From contig CAVRBK010000053.1 of the NCBI GenBank assembly GCA_963719025.1, positions 1 through 64,000 of the forward strand: a stretch of DNA of 64,000 nucleotides. Reading direction: 5' to 3'. The notes beneath the pieces were generated by a model. The model made no database searches and was not told where the DNA came from. It saw nothing but the letters and a program-made list of their open reading frames with translations. Positions 36,689-47,423 of this stretch are shown piece by piece. The position numbers were made by a program, and so were the translations under genes. The stretch comes from Thiosocius sp963719025. GTDB taxonomy: Bacteria; Pseudomonadota; Gammaproteobacteria; Chromatiales; Chromatiaceae. Each line of letters starts with the position of its first letter. Position 1 is the stretch's first letter.

Positions 36689-38977
36689 GTGCGTATGCGG
36701 GCAAGACTCTGGTGTGTTCTCTTATTGCTCGGTTGTGCCACTCAAGTGCTGGCGGAAGGATTCCGTGTCGCGGATATTCGTGTCGAAGGCCTGCAGCGCA
36801 TAACCGCCGGCACCGTGTTCAATTACCTGCCGGTCAAACCCGGTGATACGGTCGACTACGACCGTACGTCCGAGATCGTGCGCGAGCTCTACAAGACGGG
36901 CTTTTTCAAGGATGTACGACTGGAGCAGGTCGGAGACGTCCTGGTCGTGATCGTGACCGAGCGCCCCGCCATCTCCGAGATCAATTTTTCCGGCAACAAG
37001 TCGATCGACAGCGATGCGCTCAAAGAGGGCCTCAAGGATATCGGGCTGGCCGAGGGACGCACCTTCGAGCGCTCGGTGCTCGACCGCATCGAGCAGGAAC
37101 TGGAACGGCAGTACTTCAATCAGGGCCGCTATGCGGTGAAGCTGACCTCGACGGTCACGCCGCTCGAGCGCAACCGGGTATCGATCGATATCGATGTGGT
37201 CGAGGGCGAGACGGCGTTGATAAAGAAAATCAACATCGTCGGTAACGGCGCCTTCGAGGAAGACGATCTGCTGGACGAGTTCGAATCATCCACCGGCGGC
37301 TGGTTGTCCCGCTTCACCCGCGACAACCAGTATTCGCGCCCGAAGCTGGCCGGCGATCTCGAGGTGTTGCGGTCGTACTATCTTGATCGTGGTTACGTGA
37401 ATTTCAAGATCGATTCGACCCAGGTCACGATCACGCCGGACAAGCAGGATATCTACATCACGATCAATATCACCGAGGGTGAGATCTATACGATCAGTGA
37501 CATCCGTCTGGCCGGTGAGTTGATCGGGGATGCGGAAGACTATTTCCCGCTGATTCGCCTGCGTCGGGGCGAGCCTTTCGCGCGCAGGGCAGTGGTTGCG
37601 AGTAGCGACCGGGTCTCGGGCCGCTTGTCCAATCTTGGGCACTCGTTCGCCAACGTCAACAGCATTCCCGAAATCGACGAAGAGGCCAAGACGGTTGCGG
37701 TGACCTTCTTTGTCGATCCGGGTAAGCGCGTGTATGTGCGCCGCATCAATATCAGCGGTAACTCGCGTACCCGTGACGAAGTGGTACGGCGGGAGTTTCG
37801 GCAGATGGAATCGGCCTGGTTCTCTGGCCAAAAGCTGAAGCTGTCACGCGAGCGCGCGCAGCGTACCGGCTATTTCAACAGTGTCTCGGTGGAAACCCCC
37901 ACAGTGCCGGGGTCCGCTGACGAGGTCGATATCAACGTCACGGTCGACGAGAAGCCCTCCGGTTCGCTGCTCGCCGGTATCGGGTTCTCGCAATCCGATG
38001 GCATTATCGCCAACGCGTCGATAACCCAGGACAACTTTGTCGGTACCGGCAAAAAGGTGGCGCTGGCCCTGAAGACCAGTAGCGCGAACCAGCACTACCA
38101 GATTTCGTACACCAATCCTTACTACACGATCGACGGTATCAGCAGGGGTTTCGATCTCAGCTACCGGGCGACCGATTTCGACGATCTCGATACCGCGGAC
38201 TACAAGACCGATGACGGTATCATCGGGATGACCTTCGGTATTCCACTGAATGAATTCAACCGTTTCAATTTTGGCATCGCCGTGCATCATATCGACTTCA
38301 CCGTCGGGTCTGTGCCGTCGGCCGAGGTACTGGCGTTCGAGAACGCGGAGGGCAACACCTTCCTGAACTACGAGGCGACGGTGAGTTGGCGGCATGATTC
38401 GCGTGATACCTCGATATTTCCGAACCGTGGTGCCGTGCAATCCCTGTTCGCTGAGGCCAGTATCCCCGGCAGCGACCTGCTGTACTACAAGCTCTCCTAT
38501 GAACATCGCCGTTACTGGCCGATCGCGAACAATTTCGTCATCTCGCTCAGTGGCGAGGTCGGCTACGGAGATGGCTACAGCGGGTCGACGTCATTGCCCC
38601 TCTGGGAAAACTACTTCGGAGGCGGTCCCGGCAGCGTGCGGGGATTTGCGGCACGATCCATTGGTCCGCGTGATTCGCGTGGTGATTCGCTCGGCGGCAA
38701 TGCCATGTATGCGGGCAATCTCGAACTGCTCTTCCCGCCGCCCTTCATGAAGAGCAGTGATTCCGTGAGACTTGCCGCATTCTTCGATGTGGGTAGTGTC
38801 CTGGATACCCGGGTATCGGATTACTTCGATACCACTGAACTGCGTTACTCGGCCGGTCTGGGCGCTTCGTGGCTGTCGCCCGTCGGCGCCTTGACCCTGA
38901 GTTACGCCATACCGATGAATTCAGACAACCAGGACGAAAAGGAACAGTTTCAGTTTTCCTTCGGCTCCACGTTCTGA
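36689..38977 (+). CDS. bamA: outer membrane protein assembly factor BamA, 762 aa
   Basis: An Omp85 protein with signal peptide (ending VLA before EGFRVADIRVEG), five POTRA domains (about residues 25-420) and a C-terminal beta-barrel ending in phenylalanine (FQFSFGSTF). VRGF in GSVRGFAARSIGP is the loop-6 VRGF motif. GTG 36689 is chosen because GGAG at 36677-36680 fits it; an ATG lies six bases on. The frame is intact over 2.3 kb. Confidence 0.97.
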   Translation: MRMRARLWCVLLLLGCATQVLAEGFRVADIRVEGLQRITAGTVFNYLPVKPGDTVDYDRTSEIVRELYKTGFFKDVRLEQVGDVLVVIVTERPAISEINFSGNKSIDSDALKEGLKDIGLAEGRTFERSVLDRIEQELERQYFNQGRYAVKLTSTVTPLERNRVSIDIDVVEGETALIKKINIVGNGAFEEDDLLDEFESSTGGWLSRFTRDNQYSRPKLAGDLEVLRSYYLDRGYVNFKIDSTQVTITPDKQDIYITINITEGEIYTISDIRLAGELIGDAEDYFPLIRLRRGEPFARRAVVASSDRVSGRLSNLGHSFANVNSIPEIDEEAKTVAVTFFVDPGKRVYVRRINISGNSRTRDEVVRREFRQMESAWFSGQKLKLSRERAQRTGYFNSVSVETPTVPGSADEVDINVTVDEKPSGSLLAGIGFSQSDGIIANASITQDNFVGTGKKVALALKTSSANQHYQISYTNPYYTIDGISRGFDLSYRATDFDDLDTADYKTDDGIIGMTFGIPLNEFNRFNFGIAVHHIDFTVGSVPSAEVLAFENAEGNTFLNYEATVSWRHDSRDTSIFPNRGAVQSLFAEASIPGSDLLYYKLSYEHRRYWPIANNFVISLSGEVGYGDGYSGSTSLPLWENYFGGGPGSVRGFAARSIGPRDSRGDSLGGNAMYAGNLELLFPPPFMKSSDSVRLAAFFDVGSVLDTRVSDYFDTTELRYSAGLGASWLSPVGALTLSYAIPMNSDNQDEKEQFQFSFGSTF

Positions 38978-38995
38978 TTGCAGGGGATAAGCGCG

Positions 38996-39511
38996 ATGAA
39001 AAGATGGATCCTGTTTTTTGCGCTGAGCCTGGTGCCGCTGGCCGGGGCGAATGCGGTGGCCGATGTTTCGGTCGCGGTCGTCAACGTCGTCAGATTGCAA
39101 AGTGAGGCGCCACAGGTTGCGCGGGTGCGGGCAAAGATCAAGTCGGAGTTCGCAGCCCGCGAGGCCAAGGCGGTTACCCAGAAAGGCCAGATTACCCAAC
39201 TCGAGAAAAAGCTGCTCGAGGGGCGTGCAGATATGAGTGATGCCGAGGCGAAGAGTCTGCAGCGCGATATCCGCTCGCGCACCCTGCGCCTGGAAAACGC
39301 CAATGAAGAATTGGACAGTGATCGCCGGCTTCGTCTGAGTGAGGAAATGGATCACCTGCGGCGCGTGCTGTCGGAAGTGATAGCCGAGGTGGCCAAGGCC
39401 GAGAGCCTGGATATCGTTCTGGAGAGCGGGGTCACCTGGGCGTCCGAGCGGGCCAATATCACGGACAAGGTATTGCATCGCATGCGCGAGCTTGATGCGG
39501 CGGCAAAGTGA
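38996..39511 (+). CDS. skp: periplasmic chaperone Skp/OmpH, 171 aa
   Basis: Skp holds unfolded outer-membrane proteins for BamA. The signal peptide MKRWILFFALSLVPLAGANA ends near residue 20-22. The mature part begins DVSVAVVNVVRL and then has the long charged coiled tentacles, rich in Glu, Lys and Arg, that define Skp. AGGGG lies upstream of ATG 38996. It sits between bamA and lpxD as usual. Confidence 0.92.
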   Translation: MKRWILFFALSLVPLAGANAVADVSVAVVNVVRLQSEAPQVARVRAKIKSEFAAREAKAVTQKGQITQLEKKLLEGRADMSDAEAKSLQRDIRSRTLRLENANEELDSDRRLRLSEEMDHLRRVLSEVIAEVAKAESLDIVLESGVTWASERANITDKVLHRMRELDAAAK

Positions 39512-39524
39512 GCCGGGATACGCG

Positions 39525-40568
39525 ATGGGTTTGACCCTTGGGGAATTGTCGCAGATCGCCGGCGCTGAATTGCGCGGTGATCCGGCGCGTGTGATTGATT
39601 GCGTCGATACCCTCGAGCATGCCGGCAAGGGCGCCATCAGCTTTCTTGCGAATCGTCGTTATCGCCATTTTCTCAGCGCGACCAGGGCCTCTGCGGTGAT
39701 CCTCTCTGCCGAGGATGCCGACGCCTGCCCGGTTGACTGTCTGCTCTCCTCGAACCCCTATCTTGCCCATGCACGGGTGATGACTGCTCTGTATCCCGAG
39801 CAGCAGGGCGCACGCGGAATCCATCCATCCGCAGTGGTGGAGGCATCAGCGATTATCGCGCCGTCGGCCAGCATCGCTGCCGCCTGTTATATCGGTCCGG
39901 GCGTGCGTATCGGAGAGGGCGTGGTGATCGGGCCGTCCTGTGTCCTGCTCGACAACACCGTGGTCGGGGCGGGAACCCGACTGGTGGCATCGGTGACGCT
40001 GGCGTCACAAACCCGGCTCGGCGAACGCTGCCTGATCCATCCCGGGGCGGTGATTGGCGGGGACGGGTTCGGCCTGGCCAACGACGAGGGGGCATGGTTC
40101 AAGGTGCCACAGGTGGGCAGGACGATTCTCGGTGACGATGTCGAGGTCGGTTCCTGTTCCTCGATCGATCGCGGTGCCATCGGCGATACGGTTATTGCAG
40201 ACGGGGTGAAGATCGATAGCCAGGTTCACGTTGCGCACAATGTGCAGATCGGTGAGCACACGGCGATCGCCGGTTGCGCGGCGATCGCGGGCTCGTCGAA
40301 GGTCGGGGCTTACTGCACGATTGCGGGCGGGGCGGGCGTTACCGGTCATGTCGAACTGGCCGATCATGTGCATATATCGGGTATGACTCCGGTAACTCGT
40401 TCGCTCAAGGAACCCGGTCTGTACACCAGCACGGTGCCGGCAATGGAACACGCTGTATGGCTCAAGAACTTTGCCCGTCTGCGCCACCTGGATGATATGG
40501 TTCGCCGGGTAAAAGCACTGGAGCAGGAGCTTGCGGCGTTGCGTGAGCGGGATGATGCGCGCGGTTGA
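39525..40568 (+). CDS. lpxD: UDP-3-O-(3-hydroxyacyl)glucosamine N-acyltransferase, 347 aa
   Basis: LpxD is the third acyl step of lipid A synthesis. MGLTLGELSQIAGAEL begins the uridine-binding domain. Hexapeptide repeats of the left-handed beta helix run from about residue 100 (IAPSASIAAACYIGPGVRIG) to the catalytic His segment VHVAHNVQIGEHTAIAGC, and a C-terminal helix follows. ATG 39525 is used; the upstream extension overlaps skp. Confidence 0.95.
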   Translation: MGLTLGELSQIAGAELRGDPARVIDCVDTLEHAGKGAISFLANRRYRHFLSATRASAVILSAEDADACPVDCLLSSNPYLAHARVMTALYPEQQGARGIHPSAVVEASAIIAPSASIAAACYIGPGVRIGEGVVIGPSCVLLDNTVVGAGTRLVASVTLASQTRLGERCLIHPGAVIGGDGFGLANDEGAWFKVPQVGRTILGDDVEVGSCSSIDRGAIGDTVIADGVKIDSQVHVAHNVQIGEHTAIAGCAAIAGSSKVGAYCTIAGGAGVTGHVELADHVHISGMTPVTRSLKEPGLYTSTVPAMEHAVWLKNFARLRHLDDMVRRVKALEQELAALRERDDARG

Positions 40569-40643
40569 TTCAGCCGCGTACCGGTAGACCAGCTCGCCAG
40601 AAGCAGACATCAAAAAAGAAATTTGGAGGTAGCGTTAGACGCT

Positions 40644-41072
40644 ATGGATATACAGCAGATTCAAAGCCTTTTACCGCATCGATACCCGTTTCTTCTGGTC
40701 GATCGGGTCATCGAGAGCGAGCCGGGCAAGCGTCTGGTCGCAATCAAGAACGTGACAATCAACGAGCCTTTTTTTCAGGGTCATTTCCCCAGCAAGCCGG
40801 TCATGCCCGGGGTGCTGCTGATCGAGGCAATGGCGCAGGCAACCGGCCTGCTTGCGATGGAAAGCGCGGATGTGCCGAAAGAGGCGATCTATTATCTGGT
40901 GGGCGTTGACAAGGCGCGTTTCAAGCGCCCCGTTGTGCCTGGTGATCAACTTGTTTTCGAGGTTGAGGTATTAAAGAACCGTCGCGAGATCTGGGTGTTT
41001 TCTGCGGAAGCCAAGGTCGACGGCAGTGTTGTGGCCTCAGCTGAGATCATGTGTACCGCACGGAATCTCTGA
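40644..41072 (+). CDS. fabZ: 3-hydroxyacyl-ACP dehydratase FabZ, 142 aa
   Basis: A hot-dog-fold dehydratase of fatty acid elongation. The catalytic His47 is in FFQGHFPSKPVMPG and Glu61 in LLIEAMAQATG. LLPHRYPFLLVDRV is the family N-terminus. ATG 40644 lies 14 bases after GGAGG (40625-40629), rather long; an in-frame TTG at 40623 overlaps that site and is unlikely. It lies between lpxD and lpxA as in E. coli. Confidence 0.95.
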   Translation: MDIQQIQSLLPHRYPFLLVDRVIESEPGKRLVAIKNVTINEPFFQGHFPSKPVMPGVLLIEAMAQATGLLAMESADVPKEAIYYLVGVDKARFKRPVVPGDQLVFEVEVLKNRREIWVFSAEAKVDGSVVASAEIMCTARNL

Positions 41073-41074
41073 AC

Positions 41075-41845
41075 GTGATCGATGCGCGTGCGGCCATCGA
41101 TCCGGCCGCTGAAATCGACGAAGGCGTCACGATCGGGCCGTTCGCCGTCATTGGTCCGGGTGTAACGATTGGCAAAGGGACGACGATCGGGCCACACGTT
41201 GTCATCCATGGCTCCTGCCGGATTGGCAAGGATAACCGGATCTACCAGTTTGCCTCGATCGGTGAAGACCCGCAGGACAAGAAGTACGCCGACGAGGAGA
41301 CCTTCCTCGAGATCGGTGACCGCAACCGGATCCGCGAATTCGCCACCATCCACCGGGGTACCGTGCAGGATGAGTCGTTGACCGTGGTCGGCAGCGACAA
41401 CCTCCTGATGGCCTATTCGCATATTGCCCACGATTGCCGTATCGGCAACAACACCATCATGGCGAATGCCTCCTCACTTGGCGGGCATGTCCAGGTGGAT
41501 GACTGGGCCATTCTTGGTGGCTTCAGCATTATTCATCAGTTCTGTCGAATAGGACGGCACTGCTTTACCGCCATGGGCAGCGTGGTCAGCAAGGACGTTC
41601 CGCCCTACGTGATGGTCGGCGGTCATCCGGCCAAGCCGCATGGCATCAATAGCGAAGGTCTGCGCCGCCGCCAGTTCGATTCACAGCAGATCGCCGCGAT
41701 CAAACGCGCCTACCGCACGCTCTACACGGCCGGTCTTTCGCTTGCCGCAGCGCGTGAGGAGATCGAGAAGGCGGCGCAGAACAGCGACGAGGTGCGGGTG
41801 ATGGCGGAATTTCTTGCCGGCAGTGAACGCAGTATCGTGCGGTGA
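41075..41845 (+). CDS. lpxA: acyl-ACP--UDP-N-acetylglucosamine O-acyltransferase, 256 aa
   Basis: LpxA is the first committed step of lipid A synthesis. The start is placed at GTG 41075, giving the family N-terminus VIDARAAIDPAAEIDEGVTI, two bases after the fabZ stop; the frame is open upstream but inside fabZ. Hexapeptide repeats follow, with the catalytic His in YSHIAHDCRIGN. FCRIGRHCF and the helical C-terminus complete it. The next gene overlaps by four bases. Confidence 0.95.
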   Translation: MIDARAAIDPAAEIDEGVTIGPFAVIGPGVTIGKGTTIGPHVVIHGSCRIGKDNRIYQFASIGEDPQDKKYADEETFLEIGDRNRIREFATIHRGTVQDESLTVVGSDNLLMAYSHIAHDCRIGNNTIMANASSLGGHVQVDDWAILGGFSIIHQFCRIGRHCFTAMGSVVSKDVPPYVMVGGHPAKPHGINSEGLRRRQFDSQQIAAIKRAYRTLYTAGLSLAAAREEIEKAAQNSDEVRVMAEFLAGSERSIVR

Positions 41846-43020
41846 CGCAGACTGCTGACGTTGCCCCGCTGAGGATCGGCATCGTTGTCGCTGAACCCTC
41901 CGGCGACCTGCTGGCTGCCGGACTGATGGATGCGTTGCGCGTCGAGCTGCCCCAGGTTCGTTTCGAGGGTGTGGCGGGCCCCCTGATGCGGCGCAGCGGG
42001 ATCGATGCGTGGGCATCCATGGACACCCTGTCGGTGATGGGGCTGTTCGAGGTGTTGCATCACCTGCCACGCTTGCTGCGCCTGCGCTCCCGGTTGCTGG
42101 CGCGCTGGCGCGAAACACCTCCCGCCGCATTCATTGGTGTGGACGCGCCGGATTTCAACCTTACCGTTGAGTGCAAGCTGCGCGGCGCCGGTGTGCCGAC
42201 GGTGCACTACGTGAGTCCCACCGTATGGGCTTGGCGGGAAAAGCGGGTGCACAAGATCCGTCGCGCCGTTGACCTGTTGCTTTCCATCTTTCCGTTTGAA
42301 ACGGCGTTTCTTGCCGAGCATGGTGTACCGGCCAGGTATGTTGGTCATCCGCTGGCCTGTGCGATGCCGATCGAACCCGACGCTGCCGGTGCACGGGTGA
42401 CACTCGGTCTTGATCCGTATGCGCCGGTGCTGGCCTTGCTGCCCGGCAGCCGTGGTGGAGAAGTCGAGCGTCTTGCGCGTCCGTTTTTGCAGACCGTGGA
42501 TCTGTTGCACCAAGCGCTGCCCGACCTTCAGGTCGTGGTGCCGCTGGTCAACGAGAAGACACGGGATATTTTCGAGCGGATGCAGCAGCGCTGTTGCCCC
42601 GGCCGTTTTGTCACCACCGTGGTCGGCGGAAGTCGCGATGCCCTTGCGGCCGCGGATGTGGTGTTGACCGCATCGGGTACGGCGACGCTCGAGGGCCTGC
42701 TGAGCAAGCGCCCCATGGTCGTGGGGTACAAGGTGAATGCCGCGACCTACGCCTTCGCGCGGCTGTTGAAGCTGGTCAAGGTGGAACATGTGGCGATGGC
42801 CAATCTTCTGGCCGGTGAGCGTCTCGCGCCCGAGCTGATCCAGGGCGACTGCGAACCGGATCAGCTGTTGCCGCCGCTGCTGCGCTTCTTCCGCGATGCG
42901 GCATTGCGCGAGCGCGTTGCCAAGCGCTATACCGAGATCCACGAGGAACTGCGCACCGATACCAACCGTGAAGCGGCGCGTGCGGTGGTGGAACTGCTGC
43001 GGGAGCGGGGCCTTGTCTGA
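41842..43020 (+). CDS. lpxB: lipid A disaccharide synthase, 392 aa
   Basis: A GT19 glycosyltransferase joining UDP-diacylglucosamine and lipid X. RIGIVVAEPSGDLLAAGLMD is the N-terminal signature; HYVSPTVWAWREKRVHKI and LLPGSRGGEVERLARPFL are diagnostic, as is TASGTATLEGLL. GTG 41842 overlaps the lpxA TGA. It is intact. Confidence 0.96.
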   Translation: MTQTADVAPLRIGIVVAEPSGDLLAAGLMDALRVELPQVRFEGVAGPLMRRSGIDAWASMDTLSVMGLFEVLHHLPRLLRLRSRLLARWRETPPAAFIGVDAPDFNLTVECKLRGAGVPTVHYVSPTVWAWREKRVHKIRRAVDLLLSIFPFETAFLAEHGVPARYVGHPLACAMPIEPDAAGARVTLGLDPYAPVLALLPGSRGGEVERLARPFLQTVDLLHQALPDLQVVVPLVNEKTRDIFERMQQRCCPGRFVTTVVGGSRDALAAADVVLTASGTATLEGLLSKRPMVVGYKVNAATYAFARLLKLVKVEHVAMANLLAGERLAPELIQGDCEPDQLLPPLLRFFRDAALRERVAKRYTEIHEELRTDTNREAARAVVELLRERGLV

Positions 43021-43588
43021 ACAGCTGGTGTGCGGGGTCGATGAGGTGGGACGCGGTCCGCTGGCCGGTCCGGTTGTGGCGGCCGCGGTGATCCTGGATC
43101 CGGCGCGACCGATTTCTGGTCTGGCGGATTCGAAAAAACTGACGGAGCGACGTCGCGAGATACTGGATGTACAGATCCGTGAGTGCGCGCTGGCGTGGTC
43201 GCTGGGGCGCGCCGAGGTGGCCGAGATCGATGCGCTGAACATTCTACAGGCCAGCCTGCTGGCCATGCAGCGGGCGGTGGCCGCCTTGTCGGTCATGCCG
43301 CGGCATGCGCTGGTTGACGGCAATCGCCTGCCGCGGCTGAGCTGCAGTGCCGAGGCGATCGTCGGGGGCGATGGCTCAGTGCCCTGCATCTCCGCCGCGT
43401 CGATCATCGCCAAGGTCGCGCGTGATCGCGAGATGTGTGACCTGGATGCCCGCTATCCCGGCTATGGACTGGCCCGTCACAAGGGTTACCCGACCCGCGT
43501 CCATCTGCTGGCGCTGGAGGAACTTGGGGCAAGCGAGATTCACCGGGGGTCTTTTGCGCCAGTCAAGAGAATATTGAATAAAAATTAA
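43013..43588 (+). CDS. rnhB: ribonuclease HII, 191 aa
   Basis: RNase HII removes ribonucleotides from DNA. VCGVDEVGRGPLAGPVVAAA holds the DExGRG catalytic site; ISAASIIAKVARDREM and YPGYGLARHKGYPT are conserved. The only start that keeps the N-terminus is TTG 43013, overlapping the lpxB stop by eight bases. It closes the lpx group; an AT-rich gap of 161 bases follows. Confidence 0.95.
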   Translation: MSEQLVCGVDEVGRGPLAGPVVAAAVILDPARPISGLADSKKLTERRREILDVQIRECALAWSLGRAEVAEIDALNILQASLLAMQRAVAALSVMPRHALVDGNRLPRLSCSAEAIVGGDGSVPCISAASIIAKVARDREMCDLDARYPGYGLARHKGYPTRVHLLALEELGASEIHRGSFAPVKRILNKN

Positions 43589-43749
43589 TAAAAACAAATG
43601 ATAAAGATCACTATCAAAGGTGATTTATAACCAAGGTTGCGTAAGGTGTGATCGCCCCGGCAAGACCGGCGATGGTGCTGGCGAAGCATCATGCGGCGCG
43701 TTATTCTGAACGCCGATTGGCCCATCCCCGAGAGAATTCAGACAGCTCG
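43589..43749. other. AT-rich gap before dnaE
   Basis: The first half (TAATAAAAACAAATGATAAAG, 43587-43607) is AT-rich, unlike its surroundings, and is followed by AAGATCACTATCAA at 43604-43617, which on the other strand partly resembles an FNR/CRP-type half-palindrome. It probably contains the dnaE promoter; no convincing -35/-10 pair was found. Confidence 0.3.
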
Positions 43750-46700
43750 ATGTCCAGCGACTTCGTCCACCTCCACGTGCATTCCGAGTATTCCCTGGTG
43801 GATGGTGTGGCACGCATCAAGCCGCTGGTGAAACGCGTCGCGGAACTCGGTATGCCGGCCGTCGCGCTGACCGACCAGTCGAACATGTTTGCCCTGGTAC
43901 GCTTCTACAAGGCGGCAATGGCCGCCGGGGTCAAGCCGATCGGCGGCGTCGACCTGTGGGTGCGCAACCCGGAAGACGCCAACAAGCCGGATCGCCTGGT
44001 GCTGCTGGTGCAGAACAATACGGGTTACCGCAATCTGACCGAGCTGGTGTCGCGCAGTTATCGCGAGGGCCAGCACCTCGGACGGGCGATGGTGGACCTG
44101 GACTGGTTCACGCCGACAATCCACCGCAGGCCTCATCGCCCTGTCCGGTGGCCGCGAGGGTGATGTCGGCCGGGCGCTGATCGGTGGTAACCCGGACCTG
44201 GCGCGCGCAGCGCCTCGATCACTGGCTGTCCCTGTTCGGCGATCGCTACTACCTGCAACTGGTGCGCACCGGTCGCGAGAACGAGGAAGACTGCCTGCAT
44301 GCCAGCGTCGCGCTGGCTGCCGCCAGCGGTGCGCCGATTGTCGCCACCAACGGCGCCTGTTTCCTCGAGGCCGACGAGTTTTCCGCGCACGAGGTCCGTG
44401 TCTGTATCCACGAGGGGCGCACCCTGGACGATCCGCGGCGGGCAAAACAGTACACCGAGCAGCAATACCTGCGTTCGCCGCAGGAAATGGCCGAGCTGTT
44501 TGCCGATCTTCCCGAGGCCTTGGAAAACTCGTGGAGATCGCCAAGCGCTGCAATCTCGAGGTGACCCTGGGCAAGAATTTTCTGCCGGACTTCCCGATTC
44601 CGGACGGGCATGACCATCGACGAGTTCTTCCGCGCCGAATCGCGCAAGGGTCTGGAATGGCGCCTGGCCCGCATCCTCGACACCGTCCGCCGAAGATTTT
44701 GCCGAGCAGCGCAAACCCTATGACGAACGCCTGGAGATCGAGCTCGACGTCATCATCTCGATGGGCTTCCCCGGCTACTTCCTGATCGTTGCCGACTTCA
44801 TCCAGTGGGCCAAGGACAACGATGTGCCGGTCGGCCCGGGGCGCGGCTCGGGTGCCGGTTCGCTGGTCGCCTATGCGCTGAAGATCACCGATCTCGATCC
44901 GCTCGAACACGACCTGCTGTTCGAGCGTTTCCTCAATCCCGAGCGCGTGTCGATGCCGGACTTCGACGTCGATTTCTGCATGGACAAGCGCGACCGCGTG
45001 ATCGACTACGTCGCACGCAAGTACGGCCGCGACTCGGTGTCGCAGATCATCACCTACGGCATCGATGGCGGCCAAGGCGGTGGTGCGCGACGTCGGCCGC
45101 GTGCTCGGACACGCCTACGGCTTTACCGACCGGGTCGCAAAGATGGTGCCGTTCGAGATCGGCATGACCCTCGACAAGGCGCTGGTCGAGAGCGAAGACC
45201 TCAAGCAGGCCTACGAGCAGGACGAGGAGGTCACCCAGCTGATCGACATGGCGCAAGCAGCTCGAGGGCCTGGCGCGCAACGCCGGCAAGCACGCCGGCG
45301 GCGTGGTGATCGCGCCCGGCAAGCTGACCGATTTCAGCCCGCTGTACTGCGAACCGGACGGCAGCCAACCTGGTCACCCAGTTCGACAAGGACGACGTCG
45401 AGGCGGCGGGCCTGGTCAAGTTCGACTTTCTCGGCCTGCGCACGCTGACCATCATCGACTGGGCGCTCAAGACGGTCAACGCCGCAGCGCGCGAGCAGAC
45501 GAGCTGCCGCCGATCGATATCTCGGCGATCCCGGTGGACGACGCCGAGGCCTTCAAGCTGCTCAAGAGCGCCGAGACCACGGCGGTGTTCCAGCTCGAAT
45601 CGGCGGCATGAAGGAGCTGATCAGCAAGCTGCAGCCGGACTGCTTCGACGACATCATCGCGCTGGTGGCGCTGTTCCGCCCGGGCCCGCTGCAGTCGGGC
45701 ATGGTCGACGACTTCATCGCGCGCAAGCACGGCCTCCAGGAGGTCGTCTATCCGCATCCCGGACCTGGAGCCGATCCTGGCACCGACCTACGGCGTCATC
45801 CTGTACCAGGAGCAGGTCATGCAGATCGCCCAGGTGCTGGCCGGCTACACGCTCGGCGGCGCCGACCTGCTGCGCCGCGCGATGGGCAAGAAGAAAGCCG
45901 AGGAGATGGCCAAGCAGCGCGAGATCTTCCGCAGGGGCGCGGTGGCACGCGGCGTCGACGAAGATGCTGGCGACCTACATCTTCGACCTGATGGAGAAGT
46001 TCGCCGGCTACGGCTTCAACAAGTCGCACTCGGCCGCCTACGCGCTGGTGTCCTACCAGACCGCGTGGCTGAAGGCCCACTACCCGGCGGCCTTCATGGC
46101 GGCGGTGCTGTCCTCGGACATGGACAACACCGACAAGGTCGTGACCTTCATCGAGGAATGTCGCGCGATGAAGCTCACGGTCGAGCCGCCCGACGTCAAC
46201 CGTTCCAGCTACATGTTCACCGTCGATGGCGACGACACCGTCGTCTACGGACTGGGTGCGATCAAGGGCGTCGGCGAGGGCGCGATCGAAGGGATTGTCG
46301 AGTCGCGCGAACGTGACGGCACCTTTGCCGATCTGTTCGAATTCTGTCGCCGGGTCGACCTGAAGAAGGCCAATCGTCGGGTGCTCGAGTCACTGATCCG
46401 CGCGGGTGCCCTGGATCGCCTCGGGGCCAACCGCGCCACCCTGATGATCCAGCTGCCGCTGGCCCTGAAGATGGCCGAGCAGCATGCGGCCATGCAGGCG
46501 GCCGGGCAGAACGACCTGTTCGGTATGTCCGAGCCGGAGCCGGCGGCACCCGACTGCGGGCATGCTTCCGGACGACATCGAGGAGTGGGATGACGACCAG
46601 CGCCTGGCCGGTGAGAAAGAGACCCTGGGCCTGTTTCTCACCGGTCATCCGATCGATTTCTATGCGGCCGACATGAAGGCGCTGGTCAGCAGCCGGATCG

Positions 46701-47332
46701 CCCGCCTCAGCCTGGACGGGGTGCGCGAGACGCGTGGCCGGCGCGGCGGCGGCAAGAAGGTCACGGTGGCCGGCATGGTCGTCGCGGTCAATCGGCGCAA
46801 TACCCAGCGTGGCGGCACGATCGCCACGGTGTTGCTGGATGACAAGAGCGGGCGAATCGAGGCGGCACTGTTCAACGAGACCTATGAGCAGTACCGCGAT
46901 GAAATCGCCAACGACCGGGTGCTGCTCGTCGATGGGACACTGGCCCACGACGAGTATCGCGGTGGCCTGAGCATCCGTGTCGACCGGGTCCGGGGGCTGG
47001 AGGATGTGCGTCTGCAGCGTGCCGGATCGGTCGAGGTGGTGTTGCGCGAGACCTGGCTGCGCGAGTCAGGTATGACGTCGATCGATGCGATCGATCGCCT
47101 GAAATCCCTGATCGAGCCGGCGCGCGGCGGCGATTGCGAGATGCGCTTCAGGTACCAGCGGATGGATGCCGAGGTACTGCTGCGCTGTGGCGCTGACTGG
47201 CGGGTGAAGCCGACCGACGCCTTTTTGCGCCAGGCCAACCGTTTGCTGGGTGCCGGATCCGTCAGCCTGCGTTTCCGCCCGGCTTCGAAAGAGACGACAG
47301 AGCGTCCCGTGGACTATGCTCAATCAGGTTGA
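43750..47332 (+). CDS. dnaE: DNA polymerase III alpha subunit, broken by about 13 indels
   Basis: The replicative polymerase. The PHP domain starts MSSDFVHLHVHSEYSLVDGV. The polymerase domain has GFPGYFLIVADFIQWAK, VPVGPGRGSGAGSLVAYAL and the catalytic Asp pair in MPDFDVDFCM. KFDFLGLRTLTIIDWAL, FRPGPLQSGMVDDF and GYGFNKSHSAAYALVSYQTA follow, then the OB fold and tau-binding tail. The frame changes near 44117, 44205, 44530, 44610, 44692, 45062, 45252, 45368, 45483, 45608, 45762, 45963 and 46557; most are one-base insertions of G or C, for example before ATG near 44610 and 46557. After correction the protein is complete, about 1190 residues. Every catalytic motif survives, so sequence error is far likelier than decay. 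Confidence 0.93.
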
Positions 47333-47423
47333 CGCGACCATCAGCAAACCCGCTTAATTGCACGGACATCGGACCCTATGGGTTATGATTACACGTTAAT
47401 GACGGGCCTGGATTACTAAGAAT

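Noticed and set aside
41722..43413. 563-residue minus-strand open frame opposite lpxA, lpxB and rnhB
   Set aside because: All three forward genes are certain and this frame shows no family features.
43604..43617. FNR/CRP-like palindrome before dnaE
   Set aside because: TTGATAGTGATCTT on the minus strand matches only one half-site fully and regulation of dnaE by FNR is not expected.
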